DNA of 64,000 nucleotides from Aeromonas lusitana (GCF_002812985.1 NZ_PGCP01000004.1:186001-250000), one strand, 5' to 3'. Positions 17,147 to 26,773 are shown, numbered from the stretch's first letter. Made by a program: numbers and translations. The notes: generated from the letters alone by a model not told the origin.

Positions 17147-18619
17147 ATGAAAAGACACACTTTGAGTCTCCTCTCCGCCACCCTGTTAAGCCTCATCGGC
17201 ACCAGCGCCGACGCCTGCACCGGCCTCATCGTCGGCAAGGGCGCCAGCGCCGATGGCAGCATCATGATCGCCAGAAACGAGGACTTCGGCGTCAACAACT
17301 GGAACAAGCACCTGGTCTTCCACCCCGCCCAGCAGAACGAGGGCAAGCAGTGGAAACTCGGCAACGGGCTCGAGGTACCCATGCCCAAGGCCTTTCTCGC
17401 CTACTCCGCCATCCGTGACTGGGATGCCGCCACCAGCGATCCCGCCGGCAAGTATTACGAGGAGCGCGGCATCAACGAGGCCAACGTCGCCATCTCGGCC
17501 ACCACCAGCGCCGAGGTCAACGAGCGGGCCCAGAAGGCCGATCCGCTGATCGAGACCGGGGTCATCGAGGCCGTCATCCCCACCCTGATCCTGCCCCAAG
17601 CCAGGAGCGCGAAGGAGGGGGTCGAGCTGCTCGGCCGCTATGTGGAGACCCATGGCGCCGGTGAGGGCAACAGCCTCTATCTGGCGGACGTGAACGAGGC
17701 CTGGCTGATGGAGATAGGCTCGGGCCACCACTGGATAGCGGTGCGGGTACCGGATGACAGTTATGCCATGGTGGCCAACGGCCTGCGCATCCACGGGGTG
17801 AACCTGGACGGCGCCGATGTGCTGCACTCCCCCAAGCTGCTGGAGTTCGTGCGTGAGCACAAGCTGCTGGATAACGCCGACCCGAAAGATTTCAACTTCG
17901 CCAAGGCATTCGGGGTCATCGCCGATCCCTACAACGTGGACAGGGAGTGGCTCGGCCAGCAACTGCTGAGCGCCTCCCACAAGCAAGCCACCCGTCAGGC
18001 GCAGTACCCGCTGTTCATGAAACCGGACGCCCCCATCGCCGTGCCGGACGTCACCAAACTGCTCAGTGCCACCTATCAAGGCACGCCCCTCGATGGCAAG
18101 GCGGAGCGGCCCATTCGCATCGACCGGCAGCTCGAGTCCCACATCATCCAGCTGCGCAAGGAGATGCCAAAAGAGCTGCAGGGCCTCATCTGGCAGAGCT
18201 ACGGCGTGTTGGCCGAGTCGGTGATGATGCCCATCTACAACACTCTGGAGTCCTATCCCCTGCCCTATCGCAGCGGCAGTGACAGCTACTCCGACGACTC
18301 CGCCTACTGGCAGTTCCGCAGCCTGACCGCGCTCGCCAACACCAACCCGGACAAGTACCTGCCGCTGCTGCGCGGGGTCTGGGACAAGGAGAGCCACAAG
18401 CTCTATCAGGAGGTGGCCGTGCTGGACAAGACCCTCAAGCAGACCTACGCCAGCGACAAGGCCACGGCGCTGGGGCTGGCATCGGATTACTCCTACGGCC
18501 AGCTGGAGCAGAACTATCAGCTGGCCAAAGAGCTGCGCTACAAGCTGATGACGGATCTCACCAAGAGCAGCGAGAAAAAGTACTCGGAGGCGGAATTCAA
18601 GAAGATCATGAGCCTGTAG
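17147..18619 (+). CDS. Secreted C69-family dipeptidase
   Basis: 490 residues. The signal peptide (1-23, ending ADA) is followed directly by Cys24 of CTGLIVGKGASADGS, which becomes the N-terminal nucleophile after cleavage, as in peptidase family C69 (PepD-like dipeptidases, Ntn-hydrolase fold). The IARNEDF segment and the SLYLADVNEAWLMEIGSGHHW segment are family hallmarks. It should release dipeptides or amino acids in the periplasm. Lactobacillus homologues are cytoplasmic, but here the signal peptide argues for export. A terminator shared with the convergent ydfG follows. Confidence 0.9.
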   Translation: MKRHTLSLLSATLLSLIGTSADACTGLIVGKGASADGSIMIARNEDFGVNNWNKHLVFHPAQQNEGKQWKLGNGLEVPMPKAFLAYSAIRDWDAATSDPAGKYYEERGINEANVAISATTSAEVNERAQKADPLIETGVIEAVIPTLILPQARSAKEGVELLGRYVETHGAGEGNSLYLADVNEAWLMEIGSGHHWIAVRVPDDSYAMVANGLRIHGVNLDGADVLHSPKLLEFVREHKLLDNADPKDFNFAKAFGVIADPYNVDREWLGQQLLSASHKQATRQAQYPLFMKPDAPIAVPDVTKLLSATYQGTPLDGKAERPIRIDRQLESHIIQLRKEMPKELQGLIWQSYGVLAESVMMPIYNTLESYPLPYRSGSDSYSDDSAYWQFRSLTALANTNPDKYLPLLRGVWDKESHKLYQEVAVLDKTLKQTYASDKATALGLASDYSYGQLEQNYQLAKELRYKLMTDLTKSSEKKYSEAEFKKIMSL

Positions 18620-18636
18620 CTCAAAATGTCAGCATA

Positions 18637-18665
18637 AAAAAGAGGCACCCCAGGGTGCCTCTTTT
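18637..18665. terminator. Bidirectional terminator
   Basis: Stem AAGAGGCACCC/GGGTGCCTCTT with flanking A and T runs, between convergent dipeptidase and ydfG genes. Confidence 0.85.
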
Positions 18666-18687
18666 CATCTCGGTAGTGAACCAGCCC

Positions 18688-19434
18688 TCAGCGACGGCTG
18701 ATATGGAGCGGGCCGAAGGTCTGGGCCACCGGCATGATCTCGATGCTGTTGATGTTGACGTGGGCGGGCTGCTGGCTGACCCAGAGCACGGTATTGGCAA
18801 TGTCCTCCGGCTGGATCGCCTGTACCCCCTGATAGACGGTCGCTGCCTTGGCGTCGTCGCCGTGGAAGCGCACGTTGGAGAACTCGGTGCCGCCGCACAG
18901 GCCCGGCTCCACATTGGTGACCCGGATGGCGGTGCCCGCCAGATCCGCGCGCAGGTTCAGGCTGAACTGTTTCACGAACGCCTTGGTGGCGCCGTAGACG
19001 TTGCCGCCCGGATAGGGATAGGTGCCGGCGATGGAGCCGATATTCACCACGTGGCCGCGATTGCGTTCGACCATGCCCGGCAGCAGCAGGCGAGTGAGCA
19101 GGGTCAGGCCGCTGATATTGGTGGCGATCATCTGCTCCCAATCCTCCAGATCCGCCTTGTGGGCGGGCTCGAGCCCGAGCGCCAGACCGGCGTTGTTGAC
19201 CAGCAGATCCACCTCGGACCAGGGGGCAGCCAGGCCTGCGATGGCGGCCTTGGTGGCGGCCTTGTCCTGCACGTCGAACACCAGGGGCAGGAACGACCCA
19301 CCGAGCTCCTCGGCCAGGGCGGCCAGCCGGTCGGCGCGCCGACCCGTGCCGATCACCTTGTAGCCCGAACTCACCAGCAGGCGGCTGATGGCCTCACCAA
19401 AACCGGACGAGGCGCCCGTTACCATTGCAATCAT
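18688..19434 (-). CDS. ydfG: NADP-dependent 3-hydroxy acid / malonic semialdehyde reductase (SDR)
   Basis: 248 residues, same length as E. coli YdfG and closely similar throughout. It oxidises serine-like 3-hydroxy acids and reduces malonic semialdehyde. The nucleotide motif TGASSGFGE is at 6-14, NNAG at 80-83, and the catalytic triad is S134, Y147, K151 at the same positions as in E. coli. Start ATG 19434 has GGAGG five bases upstream. It is the last gene of a likely GNAT-DUF3624-ydfG operon. Confidence 0.93.
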   Translation of the reverse strand: MIAMVTGASSGFGEAISRLLVSSGYKVIGTGRRADRLAALAEELGGSFLPLVFDVQDKAATKAAIAGLAAPWSEVDLLVNNAGLALGLEPAHKADLEDWEQMIATNISGLTLLTRLLLPGMVERNRGHVVNIGSIAGTYPYPGGNVYGATKAFVKQFSLNLRADLAGTAIRVTNVEPGLCGGTEFSNVRFHGDDAKAATVYQGVQAIQPEDIANTVLWVSQQPAHVNINSIEIMPVAQTFGPLHISRR

Positions 19435-19477
19435 CTGAACCTCCATTGTCGTTTATCTTGTTGATAGCCAAACGAAT

Positions 19478-19723
19478 TCATTCATGTTCTCGCGCAGGGT
19501 TCGCAACCCTTCGCCAGAGAAAGACCAACAGGTGCAGCCCGAACAGACCGGAACCTGCGAGGGCAAACAGCAGGGCGGTGAGGGCATTGATCGAGGCATC
19601 GGCCCCCAACCACCACCAGGCCAGCCAGCCCATCACTCCGATGAGGAGCGTCTGGGCGGCGCACACAGGGCAGCGGCCCAGTTTTGCGCGGATGGCGGTG
19701 GCGAGGCAGTCGTCACAGCTCAT
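19478..19723 (-). CDS. DUF3624 small membrane protein
   Basis: 81 residues: an N-terminal zinc-ribbon-like pair of CxxC-type motifs (CDDC, CPVC) followed by two membrane segments (about 26-41 and 45-68). This matches my memory of the DUF3624 family found in Vibrio and Aeromonas; its function is unknown. It sits between the GNAT gene and ydfG with short gaps, so the three are probably one transcript. Confidence 0.8.
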   Translation of the reverse strand: MSCDDCLATAIRAKLGRCPVCAAQTLLIGVMGWLAWWWLGADASINALTALLFALAGSGLFGLHLLVFLWRRVANPAREHE

Positions 19724-19789
19724 GCCAGCCTCTCGAAGCCGATATCTCGCAGCTTATTTCCCGGATGGCGGCAAAGCCATCATCGCGGC

Positions 19790-20263
19790 TCATGCCCGTT
19801 CCCGCTTCGCGGGTCGCAGTGACAACACCAGTCGGTGGGCGTGCAGGCCAGGGCCGTAATAATCGAGCAGCCGCAGCCGGGAACGAAATCCCAGCTCGTG
19901 GTAGAGGGCACCGGCCTCCGGGTTGGCGTCGGCCACCTCGAGCCGGATGGCGCCCCAGCCGGCGGCCCTGCCCTCGGCGATCACCTGTTCCAGCAGGCGG
20001 CGAGCCCAGCCCTGACGACGCACTGTCCAGCGGATGGCGAGGGTCTGAATGGTGAGCCGATCCCAGCCCTTGTGCTCCAGCACGCACAGATACCCCATCA
20101 GCTGCTCCTTCTCATCCAGCAGCAGCAGGGTGCGCCCCTTGGCCTGATTGAGCAGATAGTGCCAGCGGCTGCGGCCGAAGGCGACTTCGGGGGGAAAACA
20201 GTAGCGTTCCAGCCTGACGATGGCGCCCACATCATCGGCTTTTGCCGCGCGCACGGTCAACAC
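19790..20263 (-). CDS. GNAT-family N-acetyltransferase
   Basis: 157 residues. The acetyl-CoA site is visible as VRRQGWARRLLEQVI (motif A, normally R/Q-x-x-G-x-G/A), and the C-terminal NPEAGALYHELGFRSR is typical of RimI-type acetyltransferases. The start faces the RimK-like gene across a 184-base divergent region. In related genera an acetyltransferase and this RimK-like ligase are often neighbours, as far as I recall, which hints at a shared pathway. Acceptor unknown. Confidence 0.87.
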   Translation of the reverse strand: MLTVRAAKADDVGAIVRLERYCFPPEVAFGRSRWHYLLNQAKGRTLLLLDEKEQLMGYLCVLEHKGWDRLTIQTLAIRWTVRRQGWARRLLEQVIAEGRAAGWGAIRLEVADANPEAGALYHELGFRSRLRLLDYYGPGLHAHRLVLSLRPAKRERA

Positions 20264-20447
20264 GGGGTCTCCTTGTTCGGTTATTTATCCTCAGCACCAA
20301 AAATGCGACTTGTATCACAAGTTACCAAGGCAGATATTAGGCACTGTAACCTCTTGTTTCCCCTCGCGCCATTGTCGTGCTTGTCGGTGCATCGAAGCCC
20401 ACTGGGGATCCTGCCATTGTGGCAGCCCTCTCTGTGGAGCCGAAAAT

Positions 20448-21890
20448 ATGAGTACCTATGTCATCGTCGAGGAGCTCGGCGACTGGCCCTGTCATGCCGA
20501 TTATCTGCTGACCGCCCGCACCTACCTGCAACATGGCCTGCCCACCACGGGGGGACGGCCCCGCATCATCAACCTGTGCCGCAGCCTTGAGCACCTGAGC
20601 GCAGGCTACTACTGCTCCCTGCTGGCCCAGGCGCGCAGCCACCACTGCCTGCCCGGCTTGCAGGCCATCAGCGTACTGCAACCCCAGCAGCCGCCGGCCA
20701 AGCTGTGGCGCAAGCTGCAGAGCTGGCTGACCCGCCAGAGCGAGGACAGGATCCGGGTGCGCGCCATCTTCGGCCAGTGCGAGCAGAGCGAACTAGGGGG
20801 GCTGGCCCGCTACTACTACGGCCTGAGCCAACTGCCGCTGCAGGAGCTGACCCTCAAGCGCGGCCGCCATGGCTGGTCGGTGCGCCAGCAGCAGAGTCTG
20901 TCGCCGCTGGAGCTGAGCCCAAGCGAAAAGGAGCTGATGCTGCAACATGCCCAGGCCCTGGTCGGTGCCGGTGACGAGGAGCAGGCCGCGCCCCTCTATC
21001 AGCTCGCCATCCTGGTGGATCCCAACGACGGCCGCGCCAGCAGCGACGAGCTGGCCCTTCGCCGCTTCATCAAGGCCGCCGCCGCCCAGGGGATCCAGGC
21101 CGAGATCCTGGCGCCATCGGCCATCGAGCGGCTGCCGGAGTTCGACACCCTCTGGCTGAGATCCGAGACCGCGGTGGGTCACTACACCTTCGAGTTTGCC
21201 CGCCGCGCCGAGCAGCTCAAGATGCCGGTGATCGACAGCTCCCGCGCCATCCTCGCCTGCAGCAACAAGCTCTATCTCTATGAGCTGATGGTGCGCAGCG
21301 GTGTGCCCATGCCGCCCACCATGGTGGTGACCCGCCGCGGCCGCCACCATGTGGACGAGCTGGTGCAACGGCTCGGCCTGCCGCTGATGGTCAAGGTGCC
21401 CGACGGTGCCCAGGGGCGAGATCTTGCCATGGCAAGCGACGAGACCCAGCTCGCCCGTCTGCTGGACGAGGGACTCGGCCGCTCCGCTCTCTTGCTGGTG
21501 CAGAGCCGGATCCCCGCCGAATTCGACTGGCGCATCGGCTTTCTCGACGGCTCGCCCCTGTTCGCCTGCCGCCGCTTCCGGCCCGAGCCCGGCAACCGGA
21601 TCCGCCGCCGCAAGCACCCCCTCGATCTCAGCCGCATCGAGGCGCTGCCCCTGAACGAGGTGCCGGAGCGGGTGCTGCAAACCGCCCGCCGCGCCGTCCA
21701 TCAGCTCGGCAACGGCCTGTTCGGGGTAGACTTGCGCCAGCAGGGGCAGGGCTGCGTGCTGCTGGAAATCATCGACAATCCCTGGATCCGTGGCGATATT
21801 GAAGACAGGGAGGCAAAGGACCTCTACGAGCGCCTGGCCAGGGCCTTCCGGCAACGGCTGGAAAACCGGGGGCAGAGCGCGGCAGGATAA
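20448..21890 (+). CDS. RimK-like ATP-grasp ligase with extra N-terminal domain
   Basis: 480 residues from ATG 20448; the frame is open further upstream, but that stretch includes the divergent promoter region. The first 160 residues resemble the N-terminal domain of long RimK-family proteins (STYVIVEELGDWPCH). The C-terminal 270-470 region is an ATP-grasp fold: NKLYLYELMVRSGVPMPPT, then LPLMVKVPDGAQGRDL (ATP-lid lysines), and the metal site VLLEIIDNPWI. Such enzymes join an amino acid to a carboxylate using ATP; enteric RimK adds glutamates to ribosomal protein S6. The substrate here is unknown. The MgtC-like gene follows after 24 bases. Confidence 0.85.
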   Translation: MSTYVIVEELGDWPCHADYLLTARTYLQHGLPTTGGRPRIINLCRSLEHLSAGYYCSLLAQARSHHCLPGLQAISVLQPQQPPAKLWRKLQSWLTRQSEDRIRVRAIFGQCEQSELGGLARYYYGLSQLPLQELTLKRGRHGWSVRQQQSLSPLELSPSEKELMLQHAQALVGAGDEEQAAPLYQLAILVDPNDGRASSDELALRRFIKAAAAQGIQAEILAPSAIERLPEFDTLWLRSETAVGHYTFEFARRAEQLKMPVIDSSRAILACSNKLYLYELMVRSGVPMPPTMVVTRRGRHHVDELVQRLGLPLMVKVPDGAQGRDLAMASDETQLARLLDEGLGRSALLLVQSRIPAEFDWRIGFLDGSPLFACRRFRPEPGNRIRRRKHPLDLSRIEALPLNEVPERVLQTARRAVHQLGNGLFGVDLRQQGQGCVLLEIIDNPWIRGDIEDREAKDLYERLARAFRQRLENRGQSAAG

Positions 21891-21914
21891 CAAGCATCAA
21901 TAGCAGAGGTGGAT

Positions 21915-22445
21915 ATGATGACAACACAGTGGTGGGACATAGCGCCCCTTGGCTGGGAGAACATCCTGGTCTGTCTGATATGTGGCACCCTGGTCGGGTT
22001 GGAGCGCCAGCTGCGCGGCAAGCCGGTCGGCATTCGCACCTCCTCCCTCATAGTGCTCGGCACTTACTGCTTCCTCGCCATCGGCGCCGCCGTCAGCCCC
22101 CAGAGCGCGGATCAGGCGCGGGTGCTGGGCCAGCTCATCACAGGGGTCGGTTTTCTCGGCGCCGGGGTCATGATGACCCGGGATGGTCATGTGCTGGGGG
22201 TCACCTCGGCCGCCACCATCTGGATGCTGGCGGCCCTCGGCGCCCTGATCGGCATGGAGATGCTGCACCAGGCATTGCTGCTCACCGGTGTCACCCTGGC
22301 CATCCTGGTGGGGGTGGATTACCTGGAGACCAGCTTCAAGAGCCTGCGCCGCGGCGTGCACAACCGGCTGGAGAGCTGGCGCAGCGGCAATGCCCAGCCC
22401 GCAGCCACGCACCGTGATGAACTAGGTGGCAGCATAGAGAAGTAG
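21915..22445 (+). CDS. MgtC/SapB family inner-membrane protein
   Basis: 176 residues with about four membrane segments in the first 130 residues. Family signatures are GLERQLRGKPVGIRTSSLIV, GVGFLGAGVMM and VTSAATIWMLAALG. MgtC proteins bind and modulate F-type ATPase and matter at low magnesium and in host cells in Salmonella; family members elsewhere have unknown roles. This one is short, lacking the C-terminal ACT-like domain of Salmonella MgtC. AGAGG precedes the ATG at 21915. It is the second gene of the RimK-like operon. Confidence 0.88.
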   Translation: MMTTQWWDIAPLGWENILVCLICGTLVGLERQLRGKPVGIRTSSLIVLGTYCFLAIGAAVSPQSADQARVLGQLITGVGFLGAGVMMTRDGHVLGVTSAATIWMLAALGALIGMEMLHQALLLTGVTLAILVGVDYLETSFKSLRRGVHNRLESWRSGNAQPAATHRDELGGSIEK

Positions 22446-22465
22446 CGACGCCGCGATGGCGGATC

Positions 22466-22493
22466 AAAAAGGGCTCCTGCGGGAGCCCTTTTT
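22466..22493. terminator. Bidirectional terminator
   Basis: Stem AAAAAGGGCTCC/GGAGCCCTTTTT, loop TGCG, between convergent mgtC-like and amylase genes. Confidence 0.9.
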
Positions 22494-22510
22494 CGTGCCT
22501 GTGCACCCCG

Positions 22511-24127
22511 TTATTGCAGCAGCAGGAAGCGGCCGCTAAGCGGCGGTAACTCGACCGTCACGCTGCTGCCGCCGATGCTCAGGCTCTCGCCGCTCTGCAA
22601 GTCCAGCAGGGCACTGCCACTGCGCAATTTGCCGACCGGCAGGCTGTAGCTCTGGGGCGTGGTGGAGACGTTGAGCAGATAGACGATTTGCTCCGCCGAC
22701 GTCTGCTTGATGTCCCCATAGACGCTGCCGTCGGCCACCAGCTTGACCCGCTCCCCCTGATAGAGGGCGGGGTGCTGGGCGCGCAGGCCCATCAAGTTGC
22801 CAAGCCAAGTCTTGAGATCCGCCTGCTCACTGCTCGGCACAAAGCCGGTGACAGCGGGCACCTTACCATCGCTGCGGGCCACGTGATCGTCGCACAATCC
22901 CTGAGCCGCGCAGTTATCGGTCACCTGTTTGGCAAAGCCCGGCACCTCGTCACCGAACTCCTCGCCGTAGTAGAGGGTGATGGGGCCGGAGCGGGCCGCG
23001 AGGAAGCTCAGCGCCGCCTTGTGGCGCTGCCAGTAATCCGCCGGATTGAAGTTGCCGCGCTGGACCAGATCGCCGAAGCGCACCAGATCATGGTTGCCCA
23101 GCATCAGGTTCGGCATGGCGTGGTTCGGGTAGTTTTCCACCTTGTTCCAGCTGGCATCCAACACGCTGGCCCCCTGCCCGCCCTTGCCGGACTCCTCCAC
23201 CGCCAGGGCCTGCATCAGGCCGTAGCGCAGGGGGAAGTCGAACGCCGAGGGCAGCGCCGGCTTGTCGCTCGGGCCATAGGCCTCGTTGCGGATCTCGTCC
23301 GCCCCCTTCCACACCTCGCCCACCAGGTAGCCAAGAGTCCCCCACTGCTGGCCGGCGGCCTTGCGCGCCGCGCTCGCCTGCTCCACCTCGGTGCGGATGG
23401 CGCGCCAGTCGTCGAGACCCAGCTGATAGGCCTGATCGAGACGCCAGCCATCGATGCCGTACTGCTCGACCCAGTGACGGGCCACCTCCTTGAAGTAGGC
23501 GAGGCTCTCCGGCTTGCCGTAATCCACCAGCTGGCCCGGATAACCGACGCCACCGCTCTTGAGGGCGGGCAGGCGCCCCTCTGGGGAGGGTTTGCTCACC
23601 CCCACCTTGTTGACGTGGCCGAACACTCCGTCGAGGAACACATAGAGACCGCGCTTGTGCGCCTCATCAACCAGAGTCTTGAGCTCCACATTGGTACCGA
23701 AGTTGGGATCCACGTTGAAGAAGTCGCAGGCGAAGTAGCCGGTGGCATCCAGCTTGTCGTCCCCGGCCTGGCCGGCGCAGGAGTCGAACACAGGAGTCAG
23801 CCAGATGGCGTTGACGTTGAGGCTCTTGATGTGATCCAGGCTCTGGATGATGCCACGCAGATCGCCGTTGTGCTGGGAGGGGCCATAGCCGACGCCGTAG
23901 TTGGCGGCGCCATCCCCGTCGACGAAGGACTCCACCATCAGCTGATAGGTTCGCAAGTTGCAGGCGGGCTGATCGGCGCCATAACAGGCGCGACTGGCGG
24001 CCGCAGGAGGTGGATTGACTACCGGTGGCTGGGTCTCTGTGCTGGAGCCACCGCCCCCGCTGCCGCAAGCCGACAAGAACAAGGCAGCCCCGAGCAGGCC
24101 GCCATAGCGCAACGTTCCCTGTTTCAT
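22511..24127 (-). CDS. Alpha-amylase, GH13 family, lipoprotein
   Basis: 538 residues from ATG 24127 (GGAAG upstream). The first 21 residues form a lipoprotein signal with lipobox LSAC, Cys21 becoming the lipidated residue, followed by a Gly/Ser and Pro-rich linker. The GH13 barrel shows all signature regions: the nucleophile D231 in DGWRLDQAY, the acid/base E271 in LVGEVWKG and the third carboxylate D347 in LGNHDLVRF. It should hydrolyse starch or maltodextrins at the cell envelope. The cysteine-containing loop FDSCAGQAG and YFACDFF may carry a disulfide. Single gene with its own promoter region of about 125 bases. Confidence 0.92.
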   Translation of the reverse strand: MKQGTLRYGGLLGAALFLSACGSGGGGSSTETQPPVVNPPPAAASRACYGADQPACNLRTYQLMVESFVDGDGAANYGVGYGPSQHNGDLRGIIQSLDHIKSLNVNAIWLTPVFDSCAGQAGDDKLDATGYFACDFFNVDPNFGTNVELKTLVDEAHKRGLYVFLDGVFGHVNKVGVSKPSPEGRLPALKSGGVGYPGQLVDYGKPESLAYFKEVARHWVEQYGIDGWRLDQAYQLGLDDWRAIRTEVEQASAARKAAGQQWGTLGYLVGEVWKGADEIRNEAYGPSDKPALPSAFDFPLRYGLMQALAVEESGKGGQGASVLDASWNKVENYPNHAMPNLMLGNHDLVRFGDLVQRGNFNPADYWQRHKAALSFLAARSGPITLYYGEEFGDEVPGFAKQVTDNCAAQGLCDDHVARSDGKVPAVTGFVPSSEQADLKTWLGNLMGLRAQHPALYQGERVKLVADGSVYGDIKQTSAEQIVYLLNVSTTPQSYSLPVGKLRSGSALLDLQSGESLSIGGSSVTVELPPLSGRFLLLQ

Positions 24128-24253
24128 TGTTATCTTCCCGCTGTGGAGGTATCGGCGCAGGGTGCGCCGTACTGATGTCATAATAACCAGCGGGCAAAAT
24201 GGGGTCTGTGACTGAAAACGTTATCTGGCTCAGAGAGTTAGCACGACCTATCC

Positions 24254-24520
24254 CTAGTGAGGCTCGGCGAAGGCGGTGCGCTCGTCGACGGGCTTGATGA
24301 GGTGATAGACCTCGTGGGCAGCCAGCACGAAGCCCCCCGGCCAGGCCAGCTGGTGGCGATCGTTGATGAAGACCCGGGCGCAGCGGCGCTCGGTATCGAT
24401 GGCGGCAAACAGGGGCTCTGCACGCCAGGGGGTCAGCTCCAGCACTCCGGTAGTACCGTCGGAGAGCACCACGAACAGACACCATCCTTGCAAATACTCG
24501 ACATCGAGAAAGACCGGCAT
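24254..24520 (-). CDS. DUF2442-like small protein
   Basis: 88 residues. The pattern V-x-Y-L-x-x-x-x-L-x-V-x-x-S-D-G-T-T followed by F and a late HEVYHL is that of DUF2442 proteins, small cytoplasmic proteins often near toxin-antitoxin genes. No partner toxin is visible here: the neighbours are amylase and a sulfatase. Function unknown. Confidence 0.75.
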   Translation of the reverse strand: MPVFLDVEYLQGWCLFVVLSDGTTGVLELTPWRAEPLFAAIDTERRCARVFINDRHQLAWPGGFVLAAHEVYHLIKPVDERTAFAEPH

Positions 24521-24769
24521 GATCTTGGCTCCGATTGAGAGAGTTCGGCGCCATTATAGAGATGCCCCCTTCCCCGCTTTGCCACCAGGCTCACAGTTTT
24601 CTCAGCCGTTTATACCGTCAATTTTGTCAAAAACAGTGAGATACCTCACCGATATACTTTTTTACATCTTCCCTTCGCAACCTTATTCCCGTTCTACTGT
24701 CATAACCTTGCAACACAATAAAAAGCGCCCCGGATGGGCACCAAAAACAGGCTTTTATCAGGAAAAACA

Positions 24770-26728
24770 ATGACAAAACTAAGGCATTGGCTGGGTCCCT
24801 TTTGGCCCATCGCCATTTTTTCAGTGATCGCGCTCATCGCGCTGACCGTCAGCCGGATAGGCCTCTGGCAACAGGAGCGGGTCGACGCCGTTGACGGCTG
24901 GTCACAGATGTTGTTGCAGGGCCTGCGGGTCGACTTCGCCACCCTCTGCTGGCTGTGGGGCGTCCCCGCCGTCTTCACCCTGCTGCTGGCCGGCCCTCAC
25001 GGCCTCGGCCGCGCCTGGCTCATGCTGATCCGGATCTGGCTGACCCTGGGGCTCTGGCTGATGCTGTTCCTCGAGATCTCCACCCCCTCCTTCGTCACCG
25101 AATACGGGGTACGCCCCAACCGTCTCTACGTCGAATACCTCATCTACCCGAAAGAGGTGCTCGCCATGCTGTGGGCCGGCCGCAAGGGCGAGCTGCTGCT
25201 GGCCCTGGTGTTCAGCACGGCTGTGCTGGGGGGCGGCTGGTGGCTCAGTGGCCGTCTGATGCGCAGGCTCAGCTTCCCGCGCTGGTACTTGAGGCCCGCC
25301 TTCGCCCTGCTGATCCTGGCCATCGGCTTCCTCGGTGCCCGCTCCAGCCTGGGCCATCGCGCCCTCAACCCCGCCATGGTGGCGTTTGCCAGCGATCCCC
25401 TGATCAACGCCCTGGTGGTCAACTCCTCTTACTCCCTGTTCTTCGCCATCAAGCAGATGGGGGCCGAGGAGAACGCCAGCGAATTCTATGGTGAGCTGCC
25501 CCACGGGCGGATCCTGGAGCTGGTGCGTGAGGAGAGCGGCCGGCCGAGCCAGGACTTCAGCTCCGAGACCCTGCCGAGCCAGAGCTTCAACGAGGCCAGT
25601 TACACCGGCAAGCCGAAGAACCTGGTGATCCTGTTGCAGGAGAGCCTGGGGGCCCAGTTCGTCGGTTCCCTCGGCGGCCTGCCCCTCACCCCCAATATCG
25701 ATGCCTTGTCCAAGGAGGGTTGGGCCTTCAATCAGCTCTACGCCACCGGCACCCGCTCGGTGCGCGGCATCGAAGCCGTGCTGACTGGCTTCACTCCGAC
25801 CCCGGCCCAGGCCGTGGTCAAGCTCGGCAAGAGCCAGACCAACTTCTTCACCATCGCGGACTTGCTCAAGCAACGGGGCTACAGCACCAGCTTCATTTAC
25901 GGCGGCGAGAGCCATTTCGACAACATGCGCAGCTTCTTCCTCGGCAACGGCTTCAGCCACATCGTCGAGCAGAAGGACTTCGAGAACCCGGTATTTGAAG
26001 GCTCATGGGGCGCCTCGGATGAGGATCTGATGGCCAAGGCGGACGAAACCTTCCGGGCCCTGAGCAAGGAGGGCAAGCCCTTCTTCAGCCTGGTGTTCAG
26101 CTCGAGCAACCACGATCCGTTCGAATTCCCGGACGATCGCATCGCCCTCTACGAGCAGCCCAAGCAGACCCGCAACAACGCCGCCAAGTACGCGGACTAT
26201 GCCGTCGGCGAGTTCTTCAAGAAGGCCCGCCAGTCGGACTACTGGAAGGACACCCTGTTCCTGGTCATCGCCGATCACGACAGCCGGGTCAGCGGCGCCG
26301 ATCTGGTGCCCATCCCCCGCTTCCACATTCCCGGTGTCATCGTCGGTGAGGGCATCAGCCCCCGCCAGGATGGGCGCATCGTGAGCCAGATAGACATGGC
26401 ACCGACCCTGCTCTCCCTGATGGGGATAAGCGCCGACTACCCCATGCTGGGCAAGGATCTGACCCGGATGCCGGCGGACTGGCCGGGTCGCGCCATCATG
26501 CAGTACGACAAGAACTTCGCCCTGATGCGGGGCAAGGACGTGGTGATACTGCAGCCGGAGCGGGACGCGGAAGGCTATGTGTATGACGCCACCAGCCAGC
26601 GCCTCACCCGGGCGCAGCAACCGGACGACATGAAAGAAGCGGCGCTGGGACTGGTGCTCTGGGGCAGCCTGGCCTATCAGCAGGGGCTCTATCAGACGGC
26701 ACCGGACAACTTAACCGTGCTGAACTGA
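24770..26728 (+). CDS. LTA synthase-like membrane sulfatase (phosphoglycerol transferase family)
   Basis: 652 residues from ATG 24770, with AGGA seven bases upstream. Five membrane segments occupy about 1-235, followed by a periplasmic sulfatase-fold domain. The metal-site Glu lies in VILLQESLGA (about 291) and the nucleophilic Thr in YATGTRSVRGIEA (about 328); metal ligands SSNHDPFEF and IADHDSR follow. In Gram-positives such enzymes polymerise glycerol phosphate; in Gram-negatives they typically transfer phosphoglycerol to periplasmic glucans or lipids. Substrate here unknown. The gene is monocistronic, after 249 bases of AT-richer non-coding DNA (24521-24769). Confidence 0.88.
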   Translation: MTKLRHWLGPFWPIAIFSVIALIALTVSRIGLWQQERVDAVDGWSQMLLQGLRVDFATLCWLWGVPAVFTLLLAGPHGLGRAWLMLIRIWLTLGLWLMLFLEISTPSFVTEYGVRPNRLYVEYLIYPKEVLAMLWAGRKGELLLALVFSTAVLGGGWWLSGRLMRRLSFPRWYLRPAFALLILAIGFLGARSSLGHRALNPAMVAFASDPLINALVVNSSYSLFFAIKQMGAEENASEFYGELPHGRILELVREESGRPSQDFSSETLPSQSFNEASYTGKPKNLVILLQESLGAQFVGSLGGLPLTPNIDALSKEGWAFNQLYATGTRSVRGIEAVLTGFTPTPAQAVVKLGKSQTNFFTIADLLKQRGYSTSFIYGGESHFDNMRSFFLGNGFSHIVEQKDFENPVFEGSWGASDEDLMAKADETFRALSKEGKPFFSLVFSSSNHDPFEFPDDRIALYEQPKQTRNNAAKYADYAVGEFFKKARQSDYWKDTLFLVIADHDSRVSGADLVPIPRFHIPGVIVGEGISPRQDGRIVSQIDMAPTLLSLMGISADYPMLGKDLTRMPADWPGRAIMQYDKNFALMRGKDVVILQPERDAEGYVYDATSQRLTRAQQPDDMKEAALGLVLWGSLAYQQGLYQTAPDNLTVLN

Positions 26729-26741
26729 CGAGGTTCTACAG

Positions 26742-26773
26742 ATAAAAAAACCGCCTCTCGGCGGTTTTTTTAT
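26742..26773. terminator. Bidirectional terminator
   Basis: Stem AAAAAAACCGCC/GGCGGTTTTTTT between convergent sulfatase and Lrp-family genes. Confidence 0.9.
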
